Assembly: GCA_964020085.1 (NCBI GenBank)
Contig: OZ026603.1
Coordinates: 26,910,552-26,974,551, forward strand
Direction of reading: 5' to 3'
Source of the DNA: Micromussa lordhowensis
Taxonomy: Eukaryota > Cnidaria > Anthozoa > Scleractinia > Lobophylliidae
Length of the DNA: 64,000 nucleotides
Shown: positions 21,801 to 36,060 of the stretch, piece by piece
How the letters are laid out: the number at the start of each line of letters is the position of its first letter
Position numbering within the stretch: position 1 is the stretch's first letter
Program-made: the position numbers and the translations under genes
The notes under the pieces: model-generated
The model's database searches: none
What the model saw: the letters and a program-made list of their open reading frames with translations, nothing else
What the model was told of the DNA's origin: nothing

Positions 21801-24065
21801 GTGGCTGCCAATTTTCAGCTAATTCTGTCGGAGGATGCCCGTAAACGAACTAAAAATTTTCACCCTTATATGCAGTTTTACTTTATCGAGAAAAAGGCGA
21901 AAAACGTTTCGTGCGATTTCTATGATGAGGTGTTAAAAATCACCGCATGTAAGAAGATTTGATGAGGCATTGACAGATGTCGGCACGGATCAGTTTGCAG
22001 TATAATGAAAATTACACCGCAATTCGCATTACACGTGACAACCGGCGGTGAATTTTAATTGGCGATGACAGGAACTTGTCATCGCACCATCAGGGGTTAA
22101 TGAGATTCAAAAATAGTTTCTTTCCGTATCTCAAAAAGTAAAAAAGCTTTTTTGCTCATTTTTTTTTGCAAAATATTTATCACAATCTTCTCAATTCGAA
22201 CGGCAAAAAAAATAAAATCTATTTTTTCGTCAAAATCCACCTACCATGATACCTTAAATTAATATTTTTAATTATGTTATTTTTACAGTGCCATTCCTTC
22301 TAGATCAAGTGGAGCAGCCTCTAAATCTGAACCTGTAAGTTGTTTTCTCCTTCTAGTGCCATGATCAAAATCAAAATTCTCCCAGGTACAGTTTTACCTT
22401 TTATTTTTCTCATCAGTATTGGTCTTTTTCGCACCATGCAATAGCCAATTGCAGAAACGTGAGAGGACTGGGACGAGTCTATTATATTGATTAGATTGAA
22501 AATCTAAACATTTCAACTGAAATGCTACTGAATGAAAAGCTACCTAGCCACGTTTAATAGGTTTCAGTGGAAAATTGTTCAAATGGGAGCCTCGCAAAAG
22601 TTGCAAAATTCTATACAAATCCTTATAATTTTGTGGCTTGTCTACCCAATCCATACAAACTCTCTGACTATTATAGGTGATATTTGAATCGCTACCATTT
22701 TGCCATTTTTCTCGTCTAAATACTTCTATTCTTGGTAAAGACTCTCAAATTTAGTTGATCTTTCATTTTAATATCTTATTTTTTTCAAAAAACGGAAAAC
22801 AACCACACTCTTTCCCAGTCCTCTCACGTTTCTGCAATTGCCTATGAATAAGAATCTCTACAAAACTAACAATTTTGCAGTAGCAGTTCTAATGTAAATA
22901 CTATTTACAGTATACAAAGTCATGCACGTAAGTGAATGTAGTCATCTGTTTGTTTTTCTTTTGCAAGTTTTTTTCATTGAGGGCACAAGCAAAGTGAATG
23001 CACGTGAAAATGAGCACGGAGTACAAGAGCGTATACATGTCTTTCCCCAGCCTCACCCTCTTGCGCTTCAGCTCGTTCATATCCCACGCGCTGTTAATAT
23101 TTTGCTTAGCTTGCGATCTCGAAAAACTCAAGACTTGAGTGAATGCCTCAAATTATGCATATTTTGAAGCATCCATCCTCAATATTGATTTTGGGACTCA
23201 ACGTGCCAGCTATTACAATGAACAAATATTTAAATCACGTCATGATCATTTCTTTAGTTCAAAATCACTATTTATATGTTTGTGTGTATGTATGATTCAA
23301 GCTCACGGAGAGAGAAAAACAATTGCAAGAAGAAAGAAACTCTTAGAAAAGAAAAAGTTGGAAGATCAGGAGAAAGCAAGAATCAAAGCACAGGTAATGT
23401 CTTCTATGTGTTGTACACTTTTTGCCCTACTTTGCCTTACTTTGACTGGCAAGAGAGTTAAACAAACAAGTGAACTTGATTGTGATACTTATTATCTTTT
23501 ACACACAGATTGAAGCTGACAGAAAGAATTTGAAAGATAGAGAGATCAGAGAATCTGTAAGTTGAGTTGTAATTAATAAAATAATTTACTATAAAAAATG
23601 CACTTGAATTTCTTATGCAAAAGTGCTATTTCCTGAACTACATTGTCCCTTCATCTCAGAAAGCAAAAAAACTTGACAAGTTCGGTGGAAAGATGACAAA
23701 ATTTGAGGACATTGGAATTGACCTGAACAAGGTACGTAAAAATCTCAAAAATATTCATTATATTTATTCCAAAATAGTTACCTTTAGGGTGCTTGTGCAC
23801 TGGCCAGGAAAGTTGAATTTGGGAGTAACGGGAATGTAGGGAAATGAAATAAGAAAGAAAATTATTTAATGAGGTACTTCTGAGTGATGAAATCTAAGTA
23901 AGACAAGATTTTGTACAAGTCAAAATAATAGTTATTACAAATTAAAGTAATGCACGGACAATTTCAGCAAAAATTAGATAGTTTTTCACGGGATTAATTG
24001 ATTTTCTTCTTTTTGTTTGCATAATTTCTTACAGAGTTTTTTTGTTGTTTCAGGGAGGTGGATGA
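18877..24065 (+). CDS. Small PUB-domain protein
   Basis: Exons: 18877-18891, 18987-19108, 19836-19959, 21011-21084, 22289-22334, about 23302/23313-23393, 23509-23556, 23660-23731, 24054-24065. The total is about 200 residues. Residues about 15-115 form a PUB domain: an N-terminal helix, then the landmark NNIIKSPDEKYRRVKTQNK, a phase-consistent aromatic segment (FLHHWGWIE) and VVLPSDEDIQLVKQIL. A charged helix follows (RKKLLEKKKLEDQEKARIK), then KKLDKFGGKMTKFEDIGIDL, ending in three glycines. PUB domains in NGLY1, UBXN6 and HOIP bind the tail of the AAA ATPase p97/VCP, so a p97-adaptor role is inferred. No UBX, transglutaminase or RING domain is present. The acceptor of exon 6 is uncertain (two candidate AGs). 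Start chosen because exon 1 has a clean donor in phase and faces NFXL1. Confidence 0.78.
20458..20926. mobile_element. MITE with CAGTGAAACCTG ends, TA target
   Basis: CAGTGAAACCTG (20458) and CAGGTTTCACTG (ends 20926) are flanked by TA. GTGTCCGCTTAATACAGG words recur inside both ends. It lies in an intron of the PUB gene. The end type is widespread in invertebrate genomes. Confidence 0.85.
21361..22253. mobile_element. TTAA-flanked element, ends GGTATCATGGTAGGTGGAT
   Basis: GGTATCATGGTAGGTGGAT (21361) and its complement (ends 22253) are flanked directly by TTAA at 21357-21360 and 22254-22257. It is 893 bp, without an ORF of transposase size. TTAA duplication is characteristic of piggyBac and Kolobok transposons. 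It lies in an intron of the PUB gene. Confidence 0.88.
22441..22845. mobile_element. MITE with ATAGSCAATTGCAGAAACG ends
   Basis: Left end ATAGCCAATTGCAGAAACGT and right end ACGTTTCTGCAATTGCCTAT, both followed inward by GAGAGGACTGGGA, make terminal repeats of about 33 bp. It is a 405-bp, non-coding element in an intron of the PUB gene. Confidence 0.85.
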
Positions 24066-25169
24066 GGCTAGTTTTCTATTGGGTCAAACCAATGATGCAA
24101 ACAAATGAAAGACATCAGCCACACAAGATGACGACATCTCTGGAAAAGCTTATACAAGCTTCAGAGATGTTTGATGGAGGGTGGCAAAATCCACATGTAT
24201 AGCTTAATTTAACTCATTTCGGGACTGCTAGCTGAGGCACAAGGATATTCTTAGATTCTCAGGGCAAACTCATTGGGGAATAAGTGTAAATGACAAAAAA
24301 TAAGAAAGAAGAAAGAGAAAAGGTGTGAATGACTGGGAAAACACTTTAATTTGTGTGGACTTCATATGCCTAACGAAGTCTGGGTGCTGGTCAATATTTC
24401 TTTGGATTTAACAATGATTATATAGCTGGCCCTGGTTGTTCAAAACGTGGATAACCCTATCCACTGGACAAATCACTATGCAGAGGATAGTGTGGTTTGA
24501 TTTGTTAATGTTTATCCACTGGATAGAAATTTATCCATACATGGATAGTGTTATCCAGCCTTTAGACAACTGGGGCCTGGAGCTTAGTTAAATATGCCAT
24601 GCACTCTAATTGATTGATTTATGGCCATGATAAATGCCAGGCAACAATGAATTTTCACTGGCTCTCCCACTAAGTTTGACTTGACTAACCCAGGATTAGC
24701 AAGGAATTTAAGTTCAGTTTTGAAACTTTGCGACAAGGTTTTCTCTTTATATTTTTTTCGTTCAGTTGAATTTGAATAATCTCAAACTACACAAAACATA
24801 AGCAGTGAAAAACGTTTTTATACAAGAAAAAATACATACCACAATTAACTTTTAATCCTGGGTTAGCATTAACCGGCTTATGAACAACCCGGTCCAGTTG
24901 TATAATAAAACACTTAATTACTAGTCCCTTGTTTTCCCTTGAATCTCGATGTTTCCTTTGACTTCATCTCGGGAAACGTCAAGGTTCCTGGGGAATTAAA
25001 ACTAACTGTAAATTAAGTGTTTACAGTTTCATTACACTTGATTTTGAATGATTGTGATAAGCAAGGGTTTTTGGTCATTTCTCAAGGAGAAATCATTCTA
25101 ATTTAACAATCCTAGTCTTTTTACAAGGGTTGTGTATTGTAAACAAGCACAATAAACAAGACAGTTTTT
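24066..25169. other. Intergenic region: 3' side of the PUB gene and repeats
   Basis: No exon is recognised. 24436-24575 is a repeat built from TATCCACTGGATA words with a TTGTTCAAA end, of the same family as 52083-52755. 24670-24895 is an inverted partial copy of MITE family B, ending CTTATGAACAACCCGG. Plus-strand AATAAA occurs at 24903-24908 and 25151-25156 and could serve the PUB gene. Confidence 0.6.
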
Positions 25170-25257
25170 AGTATGTTTGAGAGTTGTTTATTTTCTATTC
25201 TTAGAATTATCCTTTTTACACAGCAAGATGGAAAACAGCTGGCTGAATCATTCAAAC
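25170..25257 (-). other. Probable RPS3 3' UTR exon with polyadenylation signal
   Basis: On the minus strand a donor (TTATCAG|GTATG, exon edge 26061) lies 8 bases after the RPS3 stop codon. A good acceptor (GTTTTTCAG) opens an exon at 25257. AATAAA (minus, 25187-25192) follows about 65 bases later. The lower edge is approximate. Confidence 0.55.
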
Positions 25258-26068
25258 CTGAAAAACAAAACAAAAAAAAACAAATTAAAATAACTATTTG
25301 TTTTCATGTCCATGGCGTAAACATATCAATAACCTCCGACAGCTGTGAAAGCAGTTAGCATATGGGCCATGTGAATTTGACAAAATCTGGTTGATACAGG
25401 GATAATGTTCCCTTGAATTCAACCACTGGATAGCTTAAAGAAACAGATGTCTACCAACATTTGCTCACTTCTTTGTGTCTCGCATATAATTTTACCTGTG
25501 TACAAAAATGTGAAACTGGGAAACAAAATCAATATTTTCTTAAACTTGTCTCTTTCTGGCAGGTCTGATTAATAAGCTGTCCTGTTTTGTCCAAGAGACC
25601 TTGGAAATAAATATCTCTGGTTACAGGAGCATGCATCATTCTTTTCATTTTGTTTTTTGTTACAATCCAGTAAAGATATTGTCAAGCAACATGCTACTTG
25701 TTCTACTTGCTGTTTAACAAAGCTTAGGAATGGACCATCATTTTTTGAGGGAGGGGGGGGGGGGTTGTGGGTAATTTTAAAAAAAATCCGGGACAGAAAA
25801 AACTGCTAAAAAAATCATGCCACAGGAAATATTGAGCTAGTGCTTTCTACTATACAGGTTCAATTTTTGATGTTAATAAAAACATTATTGCACAAGCTAT
25901 TACCCACCAACATAAAATCATGCACAATCTTGGAATTAGAAAAACATTTCATGCCCCAGAAAATTGCCCAACACCCCCCCCCCCCCCAAAAAAAAAAGAA
26001 AAGAAAAAGACTAAAAAAATAATAATGGCCTGTCCCTTAGTTCTAGCAGATGAAACATACCTGATAAC

Positions 26069-29305
<3,237 letters not shown>

Positions 29306-29390
29306 GATGACTGCCGCTTAAGAGGACGATCCCATGGCTATTTGCGCGCTTCATCATTGTGAACGCAGGCGCAGTAAAGACTATTCCGCC
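29306..29390. promoter_or_regulatory. Very short bidirectional promoter, RPS3 / mitochondrial-type gene
   Basis: Only 85 bp separate the two divergent start codons. The region includes CCTCTT on the RPS3 side and GCGCGC-containing, CpG-bearing sequence. The 5' UTRs must be very short or transcription initiates inside the opposite gene. Confidence 0.6.
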
Positions 29391-32300
29391 ATGTTGACGA
29401 GTCGGTGTATTCGTTCCATTTCGAAGCTTTCTTCTTCTGCACGCTTGGTGGTAAGTGAAAATGTCCATTGAAAAGTTAAAATTTGCACTCTGCTGAACAG
29501 GATCTTTCTTCTTGCAGCGTCATGCTTCAAGGCTACAGCAAGGAAGCTGTAAGGAAGGTGAGAGGTTACATAAGCTTGATCTATGAAATATTTTAATAGA
29601 AACGCACGTGTTCTCAGTCTAATATTTTATTCTTAGTCAGGTCTGTAAAATAGCCATTGATCTGTAGTTATTAACACTCACAGGGCTGATTGTTCAGAGT
29701 GGACTGTTGGGAAGGACACCGACAAGTAGTCAATTGTAAGTGATAGAAAGTTGTTTTAGAAAGGACTGGAACTAGCAGCCAGACGAGTGACAGGCCGGCT
29801 AGGATTTTCTGTTTGCTGTACAGTGATTGGCTGTTAATTGGTCTGTGATGATGTTTTCAGCACTAATAATCACCCAATCAGAAACCATAATACACAGCTC
29901 TCTCTAGTGTATATACCACTGTTATTGTTGATAATTTTCAACCACTCCTACAGGTGTGAATTGTGTACATGAAGATGGGCATTTGTTCTCCCTGGCCAGA
30001 GTGGAACCAATGAATCGCATAAAACATGTTGCGGCTAGATTGCAGAATACCCTGCCACTTATTTGCATCTCATTGAATAAGAATAGCAACTACAGCTGTA
30101 TTGTGATATACCTCGTTCTTCAAAGCACACCGTCGCATGTATTCGCTACTTGCACATACCCATAATCCTTTGCGTTTTGGGGGGTAACCAGTAGAAGAAA
30201 TGTATGGTATCATGACAAAAATTAGTTCGGTGAGCTTGCAAAACCAGCTACTAATGCTTAAAAATGCACCAGAATTTACCAAAATCATGATAGGAGAAAT
30301 TTGTACTAGTTTATAACTAAATGTAGAGAAATTTTTTTTCTGTCCATAGACGATGTATGGACAAAAAAAAAATTTCTCTACATTTAGTTATAAACTTGTT
30401 CCCAGGCTCTCTCTCCACTGCCTCCCTTTGTTGTTGGGAGAAAGACCCTGGTTGCGGCTGGTCACGTGAAAAATATGTTGGGCGGGAGGGGTGGCAGAGT
30501 ATTTTGGTTGTTGCTGTGACTTACTTTGTGGGTTTATAAAAACCTTGAGCAGTCACTAAAAACCCACACTCTTGGGGTTTGAAGTCAAATTTTGCTGACG
30601 AAGAGTGCTTCATTATTTCTGCCATCTCCAAAATATAGAAGACTTTCATTCAAAGAAATTTGGCAGCCAAATGGAGCACAAAATTTTAGATAGTTAGCAC
30701 ATGTAAAACGTCGCATACCAAATCGAAGTGAAACCAGTGGATCAGTCTCTTGAATCTTTGAATTTGGAGGTAATTTTTTTTCTTCTTTGTGCAGTATTTT
30801 GGATTTAAGAAGTATTTCTGTCACATGGCTGATTAGTCAAGCTGGCTTGCATTTGATTTATGGCAATGCCAGGAATGCAAAATGATTTACAGTTTTGTTG
30901 ACATAAGCCCACACATATTTTCATCTGCTTCAGGTTTTATGTAAGTTTATTGCCGGTTTTCGTGTGACATCATAATTTTCCAAAATAAGAAATTACCAAT
31001 CCTTCTGAAGTTCTAGTTTCATCAGATGTACATGTAAGACCCTCTAATAACTTGACGTTTAGCCCAACAGGGTTCCTCATTACGTAATAGAGCACGTCTG
31101 AATTTCTAAGTTTATGAGTTGCGTGACATTAAACTGGCGGCCCAATAAGGCGCCTGAGTAGGTCAAACGATGTGATGGAGCTCTAGAGTTATAACGTTTC
31201 ATTTCGATGGCAAAACTCAATGACAGATGTTTCTGTTACTTTACTGCTGCCATATTTGTGCCCCTCGGAGGGAAACCAACATGGTGTCTCCATACAAAGC
31301 TCTATAAATTTTTGTGAAACACTTCTCTGAAAAATGTTTGAACGATAAACCACAGAGATCTAAATCTTGGGGAGGTTGTTTATATAATCAGTCATTTTTC
31401 ATTTTTGCCTTTGTGTGGTTTAGTATAGTGACCAGCGATTGCCTTTCTTTTGCTTCAGTTGAGATCTACAAAAATTATTCGTCAACTCTACCCCAGTGGA
31501 AAAGTTTGTGTCACAACAAGGGTCTTTCTCCCAACAACAAAGGGAGCCAGTGGAGAGAGAGCCTAGTAACGAGGTTGAGAACAATGTTATGGTGATATTG
31601 TGACACCATTTTCTGACAGTTTATCTTCTTTGCATTTGAACTTGAAAATGGTGTCATAATGTCACCCAAGTGTTGTTCTCTGTTATCGCTAATTTTTACC
31701 TGTTTATGCTTTACAAAACCTTTGCTTTTAAAAGCTAAATTTGTAAAAATAATGTAATGTTATTGAATGGTGAAATGTAGCATTATCCACTGGATAAATT
31801 ACCATCTTGTTGGTGACTTTCACTAAAACCAACCAAGCTATTGGCTGGTGATTTGTCATGTAAAATTAACATTAACCTTTAGTTTCTTGAAGTGACCAAA
31901 GCCAGATAAATCGCTATGTAGTGGATAATAAATCTGAATTAGCCTATGAACGCAGAAGTATTTCCAGCTGTGACTTGTCTCCCTTGAGAATAACATCTGC
32001 GAACCTGAGTGAGAGATCGATCTGCATGCATTTAACTACACGTAGCCTGCAGTGTAGGCGTTTTCCATGTGTTTACGAATTAGCGGTGTGTGCTTGCGAT
32101 TGTAGATTCACCGCCATGTTGGCTTGGGTTGGGAGGGGTAATGACTGTTAGCAGGTGTATTTTCCTTCCCCTCCCCCTCCCCTGTTACTCCTCTTTCAGC
32201 CTAACTCCCACTCCCTAGGATGCATTTTCATCTCTCCCCAAGCCTCTTCTGAGTTTGAATCCAAGATGGCACTTGCTTGATCAAAATGCACTCGCCTGCC

Positions 32301-33512
32301 AAAATACGCCTGCATTGCAGCCTAGCATTTAACTCGGATGATATGTTGTTTTGTGACAGGCTTGCCACACAAAGTAAATTTGGGAGACGCTTTACCAGGA
32401 GCCTCTATGTGACAACAGTAGCATGTAAGTAATAAGGTCTTTGTTCATGGAACTGTTTCTTCAGTTGCATGACTCTCCTTTCATGCTTCTCTTGTGTGAG
32501 AGGGGGGTGATAGAGGGAAGGAACATCTGAAGTATTGTAGAATTCTAAAAGTAACAGCCCACCCAAAAATAACGGGTCCCGGAAAGTAACGTTAATATTT
32601 TACCTTCCTATTAAATGCCGAAAGTAACGGTCCCCCCGAAAATAACAGCCCACCTCAACAGCGGTCCTTTGAAGAAGTCACTAAAAGAGAAACTCTCTGA
32701 TGGCAAGCGCAATGCAGATGGAACAGCCTGACTGCAGGAACTGATGAACTTGAAGAGTTGTTTGTGATGTTATTTGTAACTTGACTGAATGTTTCTTGAA
32801 ACTATGATTTATAAGCTGTACTTGACTGTAAGCAGAGTCAAATGATACAGTGTAATTAGTTGCATTGCGATATAATGTGACCATTTTTTTGCAGTCTGTT
32901 TTGTTTATGTGGGTAATTAGTAACATATGTAAGCTCATGTTACAAGCTACCATTGTTCGGAGTAACACTTCTCATGATCTGATGCCTGCTCTCTGTAGAG
33001 CTCCTCCCCTCTTTACCCCTGGTCCCCCCCCCTTCCCTGTCACCCTCCTCTCCTCTTAGATCTGTGCCAAGTTCAAAGCCAGCCATGTCTGGACTAATGT
33101 TAATGAATAGAAGTGAAATGATGTTTTGTGAGATTACAATGAGATGTTGGTCAGCTTGCAATATTTATCAGGCAGTTGGAAAGACTGTCAAGTTCCTAAT
33201 GCGATCTGAACACAGGACCTCCAAAATACCAATCAGATGCTCTTAACCAGTGAGTCCCCTACACTAGACTGAATGTGATATTGCATGTTATTAGAGACAT
33301 CAGAACCTGTAATCACACATGCCAAGAGCATAAAGGGCTAATTTTGCTTTACATTATCTTTTTGACTAGGTGACATTGCCAGAATACCTGAGATGCTAGC
33401 TAATGCTTTAACTGAAAGTGCTGGTGTCGACTCTGATGTAGCTGATGAAGATGAGGAAATGTCAAGCACTGTAAAGAAGGGGAAACATCGACGGATCAAT
33501 CCTGGATATTAA
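29391..33512 (+). CDS. Unrecognised small protein with mitochondrial-type N-terminus
   Basis: Five exons, 29391-29450, 29518-29557, 29684-29735, 32360-32424, 33370-33512, join in phase to 119 residues. The N-terminus MLTSRCIRSISKLSSSARLV is rich in Ser and Arg with no acidic residue, as in matrix-targeting sequences. The middle is basic (SKFGRRFTRSLYV). The C-terminal exon gives CDIARIPEMLANALTESAG, an acidic stretch DVADEDEEM, and a basic tail KKGKHRRINPGY. No membrane segment or known domain was recognised. It may be a lineage-variable mitochondrial protein, for example of the ribosome or import machinery, but that is a guess. It is divergent from RPS3 with 85 bp between starts. Candidate poly(A) signals lie at 34605-34610 and nearby. 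Confidence 0.7.
30305..30399. repeat. Perfect-arm hairpin, about 95 bp
   Basis: TAGTTTATAACTAAATGTAGAGAAA... pairs with ...TTTCTCTACATTTAGTTATAAACTTG around a short GTCCATAGACGATGTATGGAC centre. The arms are about 45 bases. It abuts the 30404-31564 element. Confidence 0.85.
30404..31564. mobile_element. 1.2-kb element with AGGCTCTCTCTCCACTG ends
   Basis: The left 50 bases (AGGCTCTCTCTCCACTG, CTCCCTTTGTTGTTGGGAG, AAAGACCCT) are repeated in inverse at 31516-31564 (AGGGTCTTTCTCCCAACAAC, CAGTGGAGAGAGAGCCT). The interior has no convincing ORF and contains sequence related to 4076-4659. It is intronic in the 119-residue gene. Confidence 0.75.
30940..31345. repeat. Diverged relative of the 4076-4659 element
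   Basis: Shared landmarks in the same order: TTTTC.TGTGAC.TCAT, AGAGCA...TGAATTTC, GTTGCGTGACA, CACCAACATGG / AACCAACATGG, AAGCTCTATAAATTTTTG / GGGCTCTGTAAATTTCTG. It lies within 30404-31564. Confidence 0.55.
33170..33265 (-). repeat. tRNA-like SINE fragment
   Basis: On the minus strand, ACTGGTTAAGAGCATCTGAT (A-box-like) is followed by GGTCCTGTGTTCAGATC (B-box-like). This matches tRNA-derived SINE heads in spacing, but it does not form a tRNA. It is intronic in the 119-residue gene. Confidence 0.5.
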
Positions 33513-35931
33513 CATTAGCCACACTGCCAGTAATGACTGTGATTAAAGTGGAAAGTCCTTCGCAATTCTGCAATGCTCATTTTGGACTTGATCTTGCAAT
33601 CTGAAAATATAATCCTCTTGGGTTAGGCAAACCACAGGGATAGGACAGTGGATTGCCTTTTAATTTATTTTCTTTCTCTTTTTGTTTTCTCTTTTGCATA
33701 AGTTGCTGAAATCAGAGTGTACTAGCTTCCTATGTAGACTTCTTTCAGCTTGTAATGCGATCTTTCCTCTATATGACGAGCCATGACGACGTCTGCGTAG
33801 GAGGCTAACAGTGCACCCTAGGAACTGAAGCTGCTATTTTATTGATTATGCATTGCTATGTAACAATATTTATCTCTCTCTACATTGCTGGAAGGTAGAG
33901 AGATTATACATTTGCCAGACTTTTTTCCATAAATTGCAACAAGCTGCCATCTCTAATAGGAAACTTGTCTTATATACTGCGAGTATGAGATTCTTTTGAA
34001 TTTTACTGATGGGTTTGTTTAACATAAGTTTCGATGAAAACTATCAAGATTTACTTGAAATGGGACATTAGCTGTATTGAGACAAGAAAGTACATGTACC
34101 ATCTCTAAGAGTTTGTTAGACTTAGAATTTCAATCTGTTGATTAAATTTATAGGTAAAACTGGGGGCAACATCTCAGAACTAATTTTAGAATATACAGCA
34201 ACATAGAAAATACATCTATGCTTGACACAAACTTGACAGAGGTTAGGCTTGATTACCAGCTGCCATTCAGGAAATTTAGTTCTAACCTCTAAACAGGCTC
34301 TCGAGTAGGAAAAAGAGTGCAGATAAGGCATTGTTTTAATTTGGCTCCCAGACGTGTAGTAGAGTCTTCCGATTGTTTTAGTGCAAAATAAAGTAAGTAG
34401 GCTCTAGGAGGTCATATTGAAACTTTTTAGATAAAATGGAGGAGGTTGTTAGTGACAAGCATTTCGCTTATGTGGGCTTGTTTCAATAAAAGCTTTTTTT
34501 ATTGATAATGCATTTTCACTTTATCTTGTTTTACTGTAATGACTGGCAGTGTCTTTAAGAAAATTGTATGATTTCTTAGTTCTTATGATTTTGTCGAAGT
34601 GAGGAATAAAAAGTTCTAACTTTTTTCTTAATTTGTTTATTCTTTCATTCGTCTAAAACAAACCACACTTACTTACTGATCACCTTTATTAGTAAACAAA
34701 GAGTTCTAGAATACTCTTTGTTTTCTGTTTCAATAGTGTATGATTATTATCTGCAGTACAATGAAATATTGTCTCTTCTTAACGGATGACTAATTGCAAA
34801 AACGTCCAAAATTGCACGACCCAAAAAATCACGAGGAAATTCGTCACAACCAAGGAAGTGTAGAAAAACATGCCATTAGAAAGGTGTGATCATTACTGAA
34901 TGTAAAATGTAAACTTTGGACTTTCCAATGGATAAAGAAAAGAATAACATTTGGTAAGGAATAAATTCCAAGAGTGCTACTGAGGGCCCAGTTATATGGT
35001 CTCGGGTACCCGAGACAACCCTTCCCCTGAGGTAACTTTATCGAGCGTTTATATGTGAGAATATAGTTCCAGTAGGCCGAGTCAAAGTTAACCCAGCATG
35101 ATTATTCATAAACCTTACTGAATAATCAAATGTGCAAATATGCCTCTTTCTTTGGGTTTTTCTCGGTCATTCGATCACAGTGGGTTTTGCCGAGTTTATT
35201 TTTACTTCTTTAATACGAATTTCTGCTATAAATCCTAAATCTAAGCATTACGTGACATTCGCCACGCCGAGAGATGTCCCAGTCAGGCGAGCCAAAGCGT
35301 TTATATGTAGAAAAGTTGTCCCGCTTGCTAGGGTTACCCTACCTGCCGAGGTGAGACAACTCGCCCACCCGAGTTGTCTCGCCCCCCGAGACGAGTTGGC
35401 GATCCTAATGTAAACGGCTGGTTGAATTTTAGAAAGAAACAAGCTAAATGTTACCTCGGCCAGGGTAGCTCGGGGGGAGGGTTGTCTCGGGTACCCGAGA
35501 CCATATAACTGGGCCCTGATGAGAAGCGCTTCATCCGTTCGAAGCTTCGAAAATGCACACACAAAGATGATGAGTTCTTCTAAACATGTATTTGCTTTGC
35601 TACTTTCGCCTATAAAAAAATATAAATTTGTGCTTTTTATCGTAGAATTTCAACCTCCAATTCGAAATCACAGTGCAAATTTTCGGCTCACGTGAGGTCG
35701 AATTTGAAAAATCCACTAAACATGTGATGTCTTGCACGCCTGCCGGTTTTCATACTGTTTTTATATATTGTCTACTAGCCAATCAAAATCAACGTCCTGC
35801 CAACACCCACAACACTCCCCCATAACACATCAGCGAATCGACAAAGCAAGCCGGGAAATAAAACATACATTTTATAGGACAAAGCTGTGTCGACAACAAA
35901 TAATTTGCGAAGGACATCATTCTATAGAGCA
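33513..35931. other. Intergenic region between the 119-residue gene and GDH
   Basis: The left part is probably the 3' UTR of the upstream gene (AATAAA at 34483-34488 and 34605-34610). The remainder holds the Harbinger-like MITE at 34984-35516 and AT-rich sequence. No exon is recognised; the GDH promoter must lie near 35600-35930. Confidence 0.6.
34984..35516. mobile_element. PIF/Harbinger-like MITE, TGA target duplication
   Basis: GGGCCCAGTTATATGGTCTC begins at 34984 and its exact complement ends at 35516, continuing inward as GGGTACCCGAGACAACCCT on both sides. TGA is present directly outside each end (34981-34983, 35517-35519). GG-ended repeats with a 3-bp TNA duplication fit PIF/Harbinger. 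Confidence 0.85.
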
Positions 35932-36060
35932 ATGTTTCTACGAACGATAGGAAGTAGATTTTCAATTCAGAGAGGCTCACTGCTTCTAAGACGAGTCCCT
36001 GTTAGATGTATAACTGGAGTACAGCAGTCTGCCATCATAGAAAATGGCGACACTACAGTG
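35932..36060 (+). CDS. GDH exon 1: probable mitochondrial presequence
   Basis: ATG opens a 43-codon exon starting MFLRTIGSRFSIQRGSLLL and continuing RRVPVRCITG. It has six Arg and no acidic residue in the first 25 positions, with alternating hydrophobic and basic residues, the classic matrix-targeting pattern. It ends at a donor (ACAGTG|GTAGGTAG) in phase 0. The GDH exon's acceptor at 39029 is also phase 0 and reads EGN into the GDH methionine, giving a precursor of 495 residues. The splice is inferred, not observed. An alternative is that this exon belongs to another transcript, but no other in-phase partner was seen downstream. Confidence 0.65.

Noticed and set aside
35132..35562. 93- and 104-codon frames on opposite strands
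   Set aside because: Contained within the Harbinger-like MITE and open in both directions because of its palindromic, GC-rich ends.
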